64,000 nucleotides of DNA, taken from NCBI RefSeq assembly GCF_010727945.1, contig NZ_AP022569.1, positions 2,418,001 to 2,482,000 on the forward strand. The letters run 5' to 3'. The DNA is from Mycobacterium cookii. Its GTDB lineage: Bacteria; Actinomycetota; Actinomycetes; Mycobacteriales; Mycobacteriaceae. Position numbers and translations under genes: made by a program. The notes beneath the pieces are model-generated. The model was not told where the DNA came from. It made no database searches and worked only from the letters and a program-made list of their open reading frames with translations. Positions 17,989 through 27,418 of the stretch are shown here, in pieces; positions within the stretch are counted from its first letter, which is position 1; each line of letters starts with the position of its first letter.

Positions 17989-18837
17989 ATGGACTACGGG
18001 CTTGTGCTGTTCACCAGTGATCGCGGTATCTCTCCGGCAGCGGCGGCCAAACTCGCCGACGACCACGGATTTCAGACGTTCTACGTGCCCGAACACACCC
18101 ACATCCCGGTGAAGCGCGAGGCCGCCCATCCGACGACCGGTGACGAGACGCTGCCTGACGATCGCTACATGCGCACGTTGGATCCGTGGGTCAGCCTCGG
18201 CGCGGCGTGCGCGGTGACCTCACGCGTCCGGCTGTCGACCGCGGTGGCATTGCCCGTCGAGCACGATCCGATCACTCTGGCCAAATCCATCGCGACTTTG
18301 GACCACCTTTCCGGTGGGCGGGTCAGCCTCGGCGTCGGGTTCGGCTGGAATACCGACGAGCTCGCCGACCACGGCGTCCCCGCGGGGCGGCGTCGCACCA
18401 TGCTGCGCGAGTACATCGAGGCGATGCGCGCGTTGTGGACCCAGGAAGAGGCTTCCTTCGCAGGTGAGTTCGTCAACTTCGGGCCCAGCTGGGCGTGGCC
18501 GAAGCCGGTGCAGCCGCACATCCCGGTGCTGGTCGGGGCGGCGGGCAACGAGAAGAACTTCAAGTGGATCGCGCGCAGCGCCGACGGTTGGATCACCACT
18601 CCGCGCGACTTCGACATCGACGGGCCGGTGAAGTTGCTGCAGGACACCTGGGCTTCCGCTGGCCGGGACGGCGCACCGCAGATCGTGGCGCTGGACTTCA
18701 AGCCGGTGCCGGAGAAGTTGGCGCACTGGGCCGAACTCGGCGTCACCGAGGTGTTGTTCGGGCTGCCCGACAAATCGCACGACGAGGTCGCCGCATACGT
18801 GGAGCGATTGGCCGGCAAGCTCGCCGCTGCGGTCTAG
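17989..18837 (+). CDS. LLM-class (F420-dependent type) oxidoreductase, Rv0953c type
   Basis: 282 residues, luciferase-like TIM barrel. Seen: MDYGLVLFTSDRG at the start, FYVPEHTHIPVKRE, DPITLAKSIATLDHLSGGRVSLGVGFGWN, and the C-terminal VTEVLFGLP. This N-terminal pattern belongs to the TIGR03619-like F420-dependent group. The substrate is not known. ATG at 17989 lies immediately after the KstR-type site, and no Shine-Dalgarno is visible, so the mRNA may be leaderless or nearly so. The site suggests induction during sterol catabolism. Confidence 0.85.
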   Translation: MDYGLVLFTSDRGISPAAAAKLADDHGFQTFYVPEHTHIPVKREAAHPTTGDETLPDDRYMRTLDPWVSLGAACAVTSRVRLSTAVALPVEHDPITLAKSIATLDHLSGGRVSLGVGFGWNTDELADHGVPAGRRRTMLREYIEAMRALWTQEEASFAGEFVNFGPSWAWPKPVQPHIPVLVGAAGNEKNFKWIARSADGWITTPRDFDIDGPVKLLQDTWASAGRDGAPQIVALDFKPVPEKLAHWAELGVTEVLFGLPDKSHDEVAAYVERLAGKLAAAV

Positions 18838-18850
18838 CCTTAAGCGCATC

Positions 18851-19252
18851 GTGACAGCCGACGACGCGCAGGGCCGGTTCTTCCCTTACCGATACGAAAG
18901 CCGGCTAACTCCTATCTGGCTGCCGTTCCGGCTGTGGCCGGGCACGCAGGGCGTCACCGTCACCGAGGACGGTCGGCTGGTCGCCCGGTACGGGCCGCTA
19001 CATGTCGACGCGCCGCTGTCGCAGGTGGTGCACGCCCATGTCACCGGCCCGTACCGGTGGTGGACCGCGGTGGGCGCGCGACTGTCGCTGGCCGACGACG
19101 GGCTGACGTTCGGCACCAACGCCGCCCAAGGCGCGTGCATCCACTTCGAGCCGCGCATCCGCCGGGTGCTGGGTCTACGGGATCACTCGGCGCTGACGGT
19201 GACGGTCGCCGACTGCCAGGGTCTGGTCGACACGATCAACAGCGCGGGGTAG
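18851..19252 (+). CDS. Conserved hypothetical protein, 133 aa
   Basis: Starts with GTG at 18851, 13 bases after the LLM gene stop, so probably in the same transcript. The sequence is Trp/Arg-rich with no membrane segment: FPYRYESRLTPIWLPFRLWPGTQGVTV and YRWWTAVGARLSLADDGLTFGTN. It looks like a small beta-rich cytoplasmic protein. I do not recognise a named family. It abuts the stop of the convergent thiolase gene with no spacer. Confidence 0.72.
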   Translation: MTADDAQGRFFPYRYESRLTPIWLPFRLWPGTQGVTVTEDGRLVARYGPLHVDAPLSQVVHAHVTGPYRWWTAVGARLSLADDGLTFGTNAAQGACIHFEPRIRRVLGLRDHSALTVTVADCQGLVDTINSAG

Positions 19253-20797
19253 TCAGCGCAGTGCAGCCCGGTTGATGCCCTCGCCGGTCGACTGCACGGT
19301 GATGCGGGCACCCAGCGGGTCACCGTCGGTCATCAACGCCACCAGATTCTCGTCCTCGCTGAGCGCCATGAACCGCGAGCCGTCGTCGTCGAGCCGGCCG
19401 ATGATGACACCGGTCGTCGCCGGCCAGTCGTAGTGGACCGAGTACGTCTCAATGGTGGCCGCGCCGTTGGCATTTCGAGTGACCGGCACCTTCGGCAGCG
19501 CAGCGATGTTCTGCTGCAATTCCTTGCTGCGGTCGACCGCCCACTCGCCGGCGTTGGTCGAGTACACCCCCACCGAATACTTGCTCATCACACCGCCGTT
19601 GGCGCCGACGAGCCCGAACGAGCCCGGCTTGTCGCGCATGGCGGCCACGGTCTCGGCGATGCCGTGCAACGAATAGCTGTTGCCGGGGCCGCCGAAATAC
19701 GGCAGCCCGCCGGTGAGCGTCAAACCGCGTGGGTCATCGGCGGTGAGCCCGAAGTCATCGCACACCGCGAAGACCGGAAACGGGAAGCAGCTGTAGAGGT
19801 CGAATGTCGCCACGCCGTCGATGCCGATGTCGGCGACCCGAAGCGCCTCTGCCACAGCTTGTTTGGCGGAGTAGCTGATACTGACGTCGACGCGGTCCAG
19901 CAGGTCCTGCTCGGTCTGGTCGGCATGCCCACGCAGATAGACCCACCTGCCCTCCGGCACTCCGAGTCGCCGGGCCGCCGACACCGACATCACCAGCGCA
20001 GCAGCCCCCTGGTTGACGGTGTCGCGCGCCACCAGCAGCCGCGGATACGGATCGCAGATCATCCGGTTCTCGTCGGTGACCGTTTCGATCTCCTGCACCG
20101 ACCGTTCCACCGGTGACGACGAAAACGGATTCTTGGCAGCAACTTTGGAGAATGGAGCGAAGAGCTCGGCCATCGCGTGCCGATAATCGGTGACGCCGAA
20201 CCCGAGCCGTCCTCTGCGGGCGTTGTCGAGCAGCCCGTACTGCACCGGCGCTCCAGTCAGCCCGTGCTTCGCGGTGTACTCGCTCATGTACTGCTCGAAA
20301 CCGTATCCACGGTCCTCGAGCTGGCCGCCGACGTGCTCGGTGAAGTCCGGCTTGTCGTCACGGCCGGCGAAGTACTTCGCCGTGGACCCGGGCTCGGACC
20401 CGAGGATCAACGCGACCTCGATGTCACCGGCGGCGATCGCCCCGGCGAACTCCGTCATCAGCTTCTGCGGACCGTTGCCGCCGATCGGCTCGAGCACCGC
20501 GCGCGCCGGATCGGCGCCGACCCGGTTGGCCACCGACCGCACGTAGTTGTCCGAGCAACCGAGCGGCGGCTTGGTGAACGGGGTGCAGATCTCGAACTGG
20601 CGCAGGCCGGCGAACACCTCGATGGCCTGCGCCACCGTGCCCACGTCCGCACCGGTGTCGGCGAGTGCGGCCCGCACGGCCTCGGTCGCCAGGTCGACGG
20701 AGGACAGGCCGCGGTAACCGGGATCGTCGATGCGTTCGGTGAACTGGCCAACCCCGACGACGACGGGAGTACGGGGGTCTATAGCGCCAACCGCCAT
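19253..20797 (-). CDS. Thiolase-fold acetyl-CoA acetyltransferase / lipid-transfer-like protein
   Basis: 514 residues, longer than a canonical thiolase (about 400). Seen: TPVVVGVGQFTERI at the N-terminus, EPIGGNGPQKLM at the position where biosynthetic thiolases carry the nucleophilic cysteine (here no Cys), YSCFPFPVFAV, and LTGGLPYFGGPGNSYSLHGI, the usual His-containing C-terminal element. This is the SCPx-thiolase-like group common in mycobacteria. Loss of the first cysteine makes thiolytic cleavage uncertain; a retro-aldol or lyase role as for some sterol side-chain thiolase-like proteins is possible. A KstR-type site lies 46 bases upstream of the ATG. Confidence 0.82.
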   Translation of the reverse strand: MAVGAIDPRTPVVVGVGQFTERIDDPGYRGLSSVDLATEAVRAALADTGADVGTVAQAIEVFAGLRQFEICTPFTKPPLGCSDNYVRSVANRVGADPARAVLEPIGGNGPQKLMTEFAGAIAAGDIEVALILGSEPGSTAKYFAGRDDKPDFTEHVGGQLEDRGYGFEQYMSEYTAKHGLTGAPVQYGLLDNARRGRLGFGVTDYRHAMAELFAPFSKVAAKNPFSSSPVERSVQEIETVTDENRMICDPYPRLLVARDTVNQGAAALVMSVSAARRLGVPEGRWVYLRGHADQTEQDLLDRVDVSISYSAKQAVAEALRVADIGIDGVATFDLYSCFPFPVFAVCDDFGLTADDPRGLTLTGGLPYFGGPGNSYSLHGIAETVAAMRDKPGSFGLVGANGGVMSKYSVGVYSTNAGEWAVDRSKELQQNIAALPKVPVTRNANGAATIETYSVHYDWPATTGVIIGRLDDDGSRFMALSEDENLVALMTDGDPLGARITVQSTGEGINRAALR

Positions 20798-20842
20798 TAC
20801 AGGCCTCCTGAGAAGTGTTAGTTCGTCAGGCTAACCGAAACC

Positions 20843-20856
20843 TGTAACGTGTTCCA
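20843..20856 (-). promoter_or_regulatory. KstR-type operator
   Basis: TGTAACGTGTTCCA on the plus strand matches TnnAACnnGTTnnA completely. It lies 46 bp upstream of the thiolase-like gene and just downstream of the sucD stop, so the thiolase-like gene is the only plausible target. Confidence 0.68.
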
Positions 20857-20860
20857 ATTC

Positions 20861-21763
20861 CTACAGGCTCTGCAGGATCTCCCGGGCGAGCGCGGCGGTC
20901 TCCGACGGTGTCTTGCCGACCTTGACGCCGGCCGCCTCGAGGGCTTCCTTCTTGGCGGCCGCGGTGCCCGACGAGCCGGACACGATGGCGCCGGCGTGGC
21001 CCATCGTCTTGCCTTCCGGCGCAGTGAATCCCGCGACGTAACCGACGACCGGCTTGGACACGTTGGCCTTGATGTAGTCGGCCGCCCGCTCCTCGGCGTC
21101 GCCGCCGATTTCGCCGATCATCACGATGACCTTGGTTTCGGGGTCCTTCTCGAAGGCCTCGATGGCGTCGATGTGGGTGGTGCCGATCACCGGGTCGCCG
21201 CCGATACCGATCGACGTCGTGAACCCGAAATCGCGCAGCTCGTACATCATTTGGTACGTCAGCGTGCCGGACTTGGAGACCAGGCCGACCGGCCCGGGGC
21301 CGCTGATGTTGGCCGGGGTGATGCCGACGAGCGACTGGCCGGGGCTGATGATGCCGGGGCAGTTCGGGCCGATGATGCGGGTCTTGCCACCCTTGTCGAG
21401 GTTGTAGGCCCAGGCATATGCGCTGTCCTGCACCGGGATTCCCTCGGTGATGACAACCAGCAGCGGGATCTCGGCGTCGATCGCCTCGATGATCGCGTCT
21501 TTGGAATACACCGGCGGGACGAAGATGATCGACACGTCGGCGCCGGTCTTTTCGATGGCCTCGACGACGCTGCCGAACACCGGCAGCTCGATGGGGTCAC
21601 CGTTGACGTCCTTGTGCGCGACGGTCGTGCCGGCCTTGCGGGCGTTCACCCCGCCGACGATCTTCGTGCCGGCCGCCAACATCCGCGCGGTGTGCTTGGT
21701 GGCCTCCGAGCCGGTGATGCCCTGGACGACGACCTTGTTTTCAGCGGTCAGGAATATAGCCAT
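20861..21763 (-). CDS. sucD: Succinyl-CoA synthetase alpha subunit SucD
   Basis: 300 residues, TCA cycle; forms succinate and ATP or GTP from succinyl-CoA with SucC. Seen: the CoA-binding [16 protein letters not shown], the [12 protein letters not shown] segment, SGTLTYQMM, and the phosphohistidine loop [23 protein letters not shown] with the active His. AAGGAG lies at a good distance from ATG 21763; sucC ends 18 bases upstream. Confidence 0.97.
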   Translation of the reverse strand: MAIFLTAENKVVVQGITGSEATKHTARMLAAGTKIVGGVNARKAGTTVAHKDVNGDPIELPVFGSVVEAIEKTGADVSIIFVPPVYSKDAIIEAIDAEIPLLVVITEGIPVQDSAYAWAYNLDKGGKTRIIGPNCPGIISPGQSLVGITPANISGPGPVGLVSKSGTLTYQMMYELRDFGFTTSIGIGGDPVIGTTHIDAIEAFEKDPETKVIVMIGEIGGDAEERAADYIKANVSKPVVGYVAGFTAPEGKTMGHAGAIVSGSSGTAAAKKEALEAAGVKVGKTPSETAALAREILQSL

Positions 21764-21781
21764 GAGGTCATTTCTCCTTGC

Positions 21782-22945
21782 TCAGGCGCTCGCCAGCTCG
21801 GCGGCTTTGTCGGCGGCTTCGTCCATCGTCGGCACCAGTGTCACCAGGGGGTGGGCCGCCTCGGACAGGATGCGCCGGCCCTCGTCGACGTTGTTGCCGT
21901 CCAGCCGGACCACCAGCGGCTTGTTGGCCTCGTCACCCAAGATTTCCAGCGCCTTGACGATTCCGGTGGCGACGGCGTCGCACGAGGTGATGCCACCGAA
22001 CACGTTCACGAACACGCTCTTGACCTGGTGGTCACCCAGGACGACGTCAAGTCCGGCGGCCATCACCTCGGCCGAGGCGCCGCCGCCGATGTCGAGAAAG
22101 TTGGCCGGCTTCACCCCACCGTGCTTTTCGCCGGCGTAGGCCACGACGTCCAACGTCGACATCACCAGGCCGGCGCCGTTTCCGATGATGCCGACCTGGC
22201 CGTCGAGCTTGACGTAGTTCAGGTCGTGCTCCTTGGCCTTCAACTCCAGCGGGTCGGTGGCGTCGCGGTCCTCGAACTCGACGTGGCCGGGCTGCCGGAA
22301 GTCGGCGTTGGCGTCGAGGGTGACCTTGCCGTCCAGCGCGAGGATCTGGTCGTCCGGGGTGCGCACCAACGGGTTGACCTCGACCAGCGTGGCATCCTCG
22401 CCGACGAAGACCTCCCACAGCTTGGAGATGGTGATCGCCGCGGCGTCGAGCACCTCGGCGGGCAGGTGGCCCTGCTCGGCGATCGAGCGGGCGCTCGCAA
22501 GGTCGACACCCTTGACGGCGTTCACCGGGACCTTGGCCAGCCGATCGGGCTTGGTGGCCGCGACCTCCTCGATCTCCATGCCGCCTTCCACCGAGCACAT
22601 GGCCAGGTAGGTGCGGTTGGCGCGATCGAGCAGGAAGGATATGTAGTACTCCTCGGCGATGTCACTGGCCTCGGCCACCAGCAGCTTCTTGACGATGTGG
22701 CCTTTGATGTCCAGGCCGAGAATGTTCTTCGCGTGGTTGTAGGCGTCGTCGGCGGTCGCGGCGTATTTCACGCCGCCCGCTTTGCCGCGGCCGCCGGCTT
22801 TGACCTGGGCCTTCACCATCACCGGGCGGCCGATCTCTTCGGCGATCGCCTTGGCTCCCTCGGCGGTGTCAGTCACCCGCCCGGGTGTCGTCGGGACGTT
22901 GTGCTTGGCGAACAGTTCCTTCGCCTGATACTCGAAAAGATCCAT
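21782..22945 (-). CDS. sucC: Succinyl-CoA synthetase beta subunit SucC
   Basis: 387 residues from ATG 22945, the expected family length. ATP-grasp N-terminal domain ([43 protein letters not shown]) and C-terminal CoA-ligase domain ([36 protein letters not shown]). Co-transcribed with sucD. The in-frame sequence upstream of 22945 has no conserved features and is not part of the protein. Confidence 0.97.
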   Translation of the reverse strand: MDLFEYQAKELFAKHNVPTTPGRVTDTAEGAKAIAEEIGRPVMVKAQVKAGGRGKAGGVKYAATADDAYNHAKNILGLDIKGHIVKKLLVAEASDIAEEYYISFLLDRANRTYLAMCSVEGGMEIEEVAATKPDRLAKVPVNAVKGVDLASARSIAEQGHLPAEVLDAAAITISKLWEVFVGEDATLVEVNPLVRTPDDQILALDGKVTLDANADFRQPGHVEFEDRDATDPLELKAKEHDLNYVKLDGQVGIIGNGAGLVMSTLDVVAYAGEKHGGVKPANFLDIGGGASAEVMAAGLDVVLGDHQVKSVFVNVFGGITSCDAVATGIVKALEILGDEANKPLVVRLDGNNVDEGRRILSEAAHPLVTLVPTMDEAADKAAELASA

Positions 22946-23184
22946 GGGCTCACTTCTGTGTGTCGGCCTAGTTTTTCGTTTCTCACGCGGGCCCTGGGTT
23001 TTCCATCGCCCGCTTGCGGGAACTGTATCGAGACGGCCAGAGCGTTCCGTCGTCGGCATCGGTGGATGTGGCAGATCTCACCGGAGCGCCGGGAGTGATC
23101 CGAATCACAATCCCGGGTGGATTTCTGACTGGACTTGCGACGCCACGCGCCGGTTGGTTACCTTCTCAGAGTCCAGATAACGTT

Positions 23185-24255
23185 ATGGTTACGGCTCGAG
23201 GGACAATCAGGTTGACCCAGCAAATTCCGGCACCGTCTCCTGTTCGGGGAGAGCTCTCGGCGTCGCGCAACCGCAGGCCAGCCCTTCATCGCAACGAAGT
23301 CACCGACATCATTCCGTTCAATGAGTTCGGAAAACTCGATGATCTGGACTTCAGCGAAAACTCTGCTTTCGACAAGGAAGCGCAGGTCCTGCGCGCACCC
23401 GAACTCGACGACCTGGACGACACTGACAACCTCGTAGTGATGGCTCTCGACGCCCCCAGCGTCACCGAAGCGAGCACCGAGCGCCTGATCGGAGCGCATC
23501 ACCGTGACCCGCGCCGCGATCGCGACGACGCGGAGCCGTGGGCCCGGCGGGCGCAGCACCGCAAACAACTGACCGGGCCGACCCGGGGCCGGGTGTTGAT
23601 CGGCGCGATGGCCGCCGGCGCCGCAGCCGCAGCTGCGCACTCCGCCACCCAGACCCCCGATCACTCCAAAGCGCAGACCGTGCTGGCCGCCGACGCCGCG
23701 GCCTTGACCGGCGGGCCGATCAGCACCTCCGCCCAGGGCATGCAGATGGTCGCCGTGCGGCCCGCTGCGAATGTGGCAGTGCACAACGCCGAGTTGGCGC
23801 ACGGCGTCGCGTTCGCCCAGGAGCGCGCCGAGCGCGAAGCCCGGCTGCAGCAGCCGCTTTTCGTCATGCCGACCAAGGGAATCTTCACCTCTGGCTTCGG
23901 CTACCGGTGGGGTGTGCTGCACGCCGGCATCGACCTCGCGAACTCCATCGGCACCCCGATCCACGCGGTGTCCGACGGGCTGGTCATCGACGCCGGTCCG
24001 ACCGCGGGCTACGGAATGTGGGTCAAGATCCGGCACGCCGACGGCACGGTCACGCTGTACGGCCACGTCAACACCACGCTGGTCAGCGTCGGTCAACGGG
24101 TGATGGCCGGCGACCAGATCGCCACCATGGGCAACCGCGGCAACTCCACCGGCCCGCACCTGCATTTCGAAGTTCTACTGGGCGGCTCGCAGCGGATCGA
24201 TCCCGTGCCGTGGCTGGCCAAGCGGGGCCTCAGTGTCGGCACCTTTGCCGGTTGA
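23185..24255 (+). CDS. M23-family (LytM) peptidoglycan endopeptidase, Rv0950c type
   Basis: 356 residues from ATG 23185; an earlier in-frame ATG at 23014 would add 57 residues of sequence that lies in the sucC promoter and looks non-coding. Residues 1-130 are charged and disordered with a very acidic patch; a short Ala-rich hydrophobic segment (VLIGAMAAGAAAAAAHSA, around residue 135) is probably a signal anchor. The C-terminal LytM domain has the zinc ligands in LHAGIDLA and HLHFE, plus YGHVN. It should act on peptide cross-links outside the membrane. A palindrome ATAACGTTAT overlaps the start codon. Confidence 0.87.
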   Translation: MVTARGTIRLTQQIPAPSPVRGELSASRNRRPALHRNEVTDIIPFNEFGKLDDLDFSENSAFDKEAQVLRAPELDDLDDTDNLVVMALDAPSVTEASTERLIGAHHRDPRRDRDDAEPWARRAQHRKQLTGPTRGRVLIGAMAAGAAAAAAHSATQTPDHSKAQTVLAADAAALTGGPISTSAQGMQMVAVRPAANVAVHNAELAHGVAFAQERAEREARLQQPLFVMPTKGIFTSGFGYRWGVLHAGIDLANSIGTPIHAVSDGLVIDAGPTAGYGMWVKIRHADGTVTLYGHVNTTLVSVGQRVMAGDQIATMGNRGNSTGPHLHFEVLLGGSQRIDPVPWLAKRGLSVGTFAG

Positions 24256-24258
24256 CCG

Positions 24259-24849
24259 GTGACTGACCCGAACACTCCCCCACCGCTCGATCGCCCGCCC
24301 ACGCAACCGCCGAGTGGTCCCATGCGTGCGGGCGGCGCCCCTCAGACCGGCATCATTCGACGCGCCCCGACCGGCGCGATGCCGGTGGTCGAAGACACCC
24401 GCACCACCCACATTCCGCGCCAGGCACCACCGCCCCGTCCGGTCTCGCCTCCGCCGTACGCCCCTGCGCCGGCCTTCCAGCCCAGCGCAGCGCCGGCGAT
24501 AGCCGCAGCGGCCGTCAGCATCGTCAGCGGTTGGGCCACCTCGGTGGTGGCGACCGAGCTGATCGCCGGCTGGTGGCACTCCGATCGCCTGTTCTGCGTC
24601 GCAGTGGCCTTCCTGGGGCTGGTGTTCGCCATGGCCACAGTCGGCGGGGTGATTCTGCTGCTGTTGCGTCAAACCCTCGGCCGCTACCTGATCGTGGCCG
24701 GTGCGGTCGTCGCGATCCTGACGTATCTGGGCGTGTTCATCGCCGGTGCACGCGTGGCGTGGATCGTGCACACGCTGCCACTCCTGCCGATCGCCAGCGC
24801 GGTGCTGACGATGCTGCCGCGCACCAGGGACTGGCTACTAGACGACTGA
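24259..24849 (+). CDS. Proline-rich membrane protein of unknown function
   Basis: 196 residues, GTG start three bases after the M23 stop, so in the same operon. The first 75 residues are Pro/Arg-rich and cytoplasmic in character (PPPLDRPPTQPPSG; PPPRPVSPPPYAPAP). Three to four hydrophobic segments follow, ending RDWLLDD. No family recognised. Coupling to a LytM peptidase suggests an envelope role. Confidence 0.72.
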   Translation: MTDPNTPPPLDRPPTQPPSGPMRAGGAPQTGIIRRAPTGAMPVVEDTRTTHIPRQAPPPRPVSPPPYAPAPAFQPSAAPAIAAAAVSIVSGWATSVVATELIAGWWHSDRLFCVAVAFLGLVFAMATVGGVILLLLRQTLGRYLIVAGAVVAILTYLGVFIAGARVAWIVHTLPLLPIASAVLTMLPRTRDWLLDD

Positions 24850-24863
24850 GCTGGATTGCCCGG

Positions 24864-27179
24864 CTAGAGCTTCGCGACCGGCGCGTGGTTGTGCATCAGC
24901 TTGACCCGTCCCGAGCTGCCGAAGTCGATCAACGACATCGCCGATTCGCCGACCCCGGACACCTCTTCGACGCGGCCCAGCCCGTACTTGTCGTGGGTGA
25001 CCCGGTCGCCGGGTGCCAGCGTCAACAGCGGGCGCTTGCTACCGCCGCCGCTGCGGGTCGGCGACGGCCGCGGCGCGCCGAATCGGCCGGCTCCGCTCAC
25101 CGGCGCACTGAACGACGGGGTCGGGTCGGTGCGCCGCCACTCGATCAGCTCTTGCGGGATCTCGCGCAGGAACCGCGATTCGGGATTGAGCATCGGCTGA
25201 CCCCACGACGACCGGACCTTGGCCCGGCTGACGAACAGCCGCTGGCGCGCCCGGGTGATCCCGACGTAGGCGAGTCGACGCTCCTCGGACAGTTCGCGGG
25301 GATCGCCCAAAGCCCGCATGTGCGGGAACATTCCGTCTTCCCAGCCGGTCACGAACACCACCGGGAATTCCAGCCCCTTGGCGGTGTGCAGGGTCATCAG
25401 CGTCACCACGCCGGACCCGTGCTCAGGAAGCTCGTCGGCATCGGCCACCAACGACACCCGTTCGAGGAACTGGGCAAGGACACCAAGGTCCGGCACGTCC
25501 TCGTCGTCAAGGTCGGTTCCGAGAGCTTCGGCGTTGGCCAGGTCGGTCGCGAATTCGTGTGCGACGCTGACCAATTCGTTCAGGTTGTCGAGCCGCGCCA
25601 GATCCTGCGGGTCACTCGACGACTCGAGTTCGTCGCGGTAACCGGTGCGGTCGAGCACAGCCTCGACGAGCTCGCCGAGTTCGCCGTCCAAATGCCCGCG
25701 TAACTCGTCGAGCATTTCCACGAAGGCCGCAATCGCCTTGGCCGAGCGGGTGTTCAGCATCGGCACCTTGCCTTCGGCGGCGGCCTCCAGCGCATCGGCG
25801 AAGCTCGAGCCGGTGTTCTCCGCGTACACCGCCACGCACGCCTCGGCGCGATCGCCGATGCCGCGCCGCGGGGTGTTGAGGATGCGCCGCATGCTGACCG
25901 CGTCACCGGGGTTGTCCAGCACCCGCAGGTAGGCAACCAGGTCGCGAATCTCTTTGCGCTCGTAAAACCGCACTCCCCCAACGACTTTGTAGGGAATGCC
26001 GGCTCGGATGAACACCTCTTCCAATGATCGCGACGAGTTGTTGGTGCGGTAGAAGACGGCGACGTCGTTGTAGCTGATGCCACTGCTTGCCGCGAGCGCA
26101 TCGATTTCCTCGGCGACGAACCTCGCCTCGTCGTGCTCGTTGTCGGCGACGTAGCCGACGATCAGCTCACCCTCGCCGGCGTCGGTCCACAGCCGCTTGT
26201 CCCGGCGCTCGGGGTTGCGGGAGATCACCGAGTTGGCCGCGGACAGGATGTTCTGCGTGGAGCGGTAGTTCTGTTCCAGCAGAATCGTCGTCGCGTCGGG
26301 GTAGTCGTGTTCGAAGTCTTCGATGTTGCGAATGGTGGCCCCGCGGAACGCGTAGATCGACTGATCGGCATCGCCGACCACGCAGAGTTCGCCGGGCGGG
26401 ACGCTGTCCTCGGTTTCGCTTTCACGGCCGACCAATTCGCGCACCAGGACGTATTGGGCGTGGTTGGTGTCCTGGTATTCGTCGACCAGGATGTGCCGGA
26501 ACCGCCTGCGGTAATGGTCGGCGATCTGCGGGAAGGCCTGCAGCACCGCGACCGTCTCGCCGATCAGGTCGTCGAAGTCGAGCGCGTTGGCCACCCGCAG
26601 CCGATGCTGATATTCGGTGTAGACCGCGGCGACCGTGCGGGCCAGATCGTCGGTCTCGTCGGTCAGGTCGGCGACCGCCTGCTGCGGGTCGATCAGTTCG
26701 TTCTTCAGGTTCGAGATGGCATTGGCCAGCAGCCGTGGCGAAAACCGCTTGATGTCGAGGCCCATGTCCTTGCCGATCATCTGCAGCAGGCGTCGCGAAT
26801 CGTCGGCGTCGTAGATGGAGAAGTTGGAGTTGAGGCCTTCGATCAGCGACGCCTGGTTACGCAGAATCCGCACGCAGGTCGAGTGGAATGTCGACACCCA
26901 CATCGAGCGGGCCCGCGGGCCGACCAGCGTCGCCACCCGCTCACGCATTTCCGCGGCGGCTTTGTTGGTGAACGTGATCGCCAGAATCTGACCGGGGCTG
27001 ACGTCGCGGGCGGCCAACAGGTAGGCGATGCGACGGGTCAGCACGGCCGTCTTGCCGGATCCGGCGCCCGCGACGATCAGCAGCGGCGAGCCCTCATGCA
27101 AAACCGCCTGGCGCTGCTGCGGGTTGAGGCCGTCGAGAAGCTGCTCAGTTTCGGAATCGGTTACGCGCGCACTCGTGAT
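24864..27179 (-). CDS. uvrD1: ATP-dependent DNA helicase UvrD1 (PcrA type), apparent ATC start
   Basis: Superfamily 1A 3'-5' helicase; the mycobacterial enzyme works in excision repair and is known to bind Ku, whose gene lies in this window. Seen: Q-motif LNPQQRQAV, Walker A AGAGSGKT, FTNKAAAEMRERV, DEYQDTN (motif II), GDADQSIYAFRGA (III), EQNYRST (IV), VTLMTLHTAKGLEF (V) and VGITRARQRL (VI), and the C-terminal Tudor-like GDRVTHDKYGLGRVEEVSG. No ATG, GTG or TTG lies in frame near the conserved N-terminus. A perfect AGGAGGAG (27194-27187) sits seven bases before ATC at 27179; starting there gives 771 residues, which is the M. tuberculosis length. The nearest upstream ATG (27308) would add 43 unconserved residues and has no Shine-Dalgarno. 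Confidence 0.93.
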   Translation of the reverse strand: MTSARVTDSETEQLLDGLNPQQRQAVLHEGSPLLIVAGAGSGKTAVLTRRIAYLLAARDVSPGQILAITFTNKAAAEMRERVATLVGPRARSMWVSTFHSTCVRILRNQASLIEGLNSNFSIYDADDSRRLLQMIGKDMGLDIKRFSPRLLANAISNLKNELIDPQQAVADLTDETDDLARTVAAVYTEYQHRLRVANALDFDDLIGETVAVLQAFPQIADHYRRRFRHILVDEYQDTNHAQYVLVRELVGRESETEDSVPPGELCVVGDADQSIYAFRGATIRNIEDFEHDYPDATTILLEQNYRSTQNILSAANSVISRNPERRDKRLWTDAGEGELIVGYVADNEHDEARFVAEEIDALAASSGISYNDVAVFYRTNNSSRSLEEVFIRAGIPYKVVGGVRFYERKEIRDLVAYLRVLDNPGDAVSMRRILNTPRRGIGDRAEACVAVYAENTGSSFADALEAAAEGKVPMLNTRSAKAIAAFVEMLDELRGHLDGELGELVEAVLDRTGYRDELESSSDPQDLARLDNLNELVSVAHEFATDLANAEALGTDLDDEDVPDLGVLAQFLERVSLVADADELPEHGSGVVTLMTLHTAKGLEFPVVFVTGWEDGMFPHMRALGDPRELSEERRLAYVGITRARQRLFVSRAKVRSSWGQPMLNPESRFLREIPQELIEWRRTDPTPSFSAPVSGAGRFGAPRPSPTRSGGGSKRPLLTLAPGDRVTHDKYGLGRVEEVSGVGESAMSLIDFGSSGRVKLMHNHAPVAKL

Positions 27180-27311
27180 TTCGCCGCTCCTCCTGCCCTT
27201 CCAGATCGCATTGCCCTGTCTATCGTCGCCGGCGAGGTCATGACTGCCCCAACCTACCGCTGTTCGGCGACACCTTTGCGCTGGAACGCCTCCTAATGGC
27301 ACACTCATTTC

Positions 27312-27371
27312 GTGCTCAATGCGCAGTGGCGATTTTTCTACGGGTACCGGCCAGCGGTGCCCGTGGTTTAG
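27312..27371 (+). CDS. Putative aromatic-amino-acid leader peptide (attenuator) of chorismate mutase
   Basis: Nineteen codons from a GTG: MLNAQWRFFYGYRPAVPVV, then TAG. Within seven residues there are one Trp, two Phe and two Tyr, the end products of the pathway that chorismate mutase and its competitors feed. There is no Shine-Dalgarno, so a leaderless mRNA starting at the GTG is plausible (A and T of an xAxxxT -10 box at 27300-27305). It lies 70 bases upstream of the chorismate mutase start and just before two hairpins. Confidence 0.72.
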   Translation: MLNAQWRFFYGYRPAVPVV

Positions 27372-27418
27372 CTGCTTCCCAGAGCCCCGCGGTCCGCTTC
27401 TGAGATCCGGGGCTCGTC
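27341..27418 (+). promoter_or_regulatory. Candidate transcription attenuator (pause hairpin plus terminator hairpin)
   Basis: First stem CGGGTACCG (27341-27349) with CGGTGCCCG (27355-27363), one G-U pair, immediately after the aromatic codons of the leader peptide. Second stem GAGCCCCG (27382-27389) with CGGGGCTC (27408-27415), perfect over eight pairs, followed by GTCTCTTGT. The order leader peptide, first hairpin, terminator-like hairpin, biosynthetic gene is that of ribosome-mediated attenuation. Confidence 0.65.

Noticed and set aside
20849..23098. 749-codon plus-strand frame over sucC-sucD
   Set aside because: Shadow of the sucCD genes, which have full catalytic motifs on the minus strand.
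23176..23187. ATAACGTTAT palindrome as an operator of the M23 peptidase gene
   Set aside because: It overlaps the start codon, is only ten bases, and no matching regulator motif was recognised.
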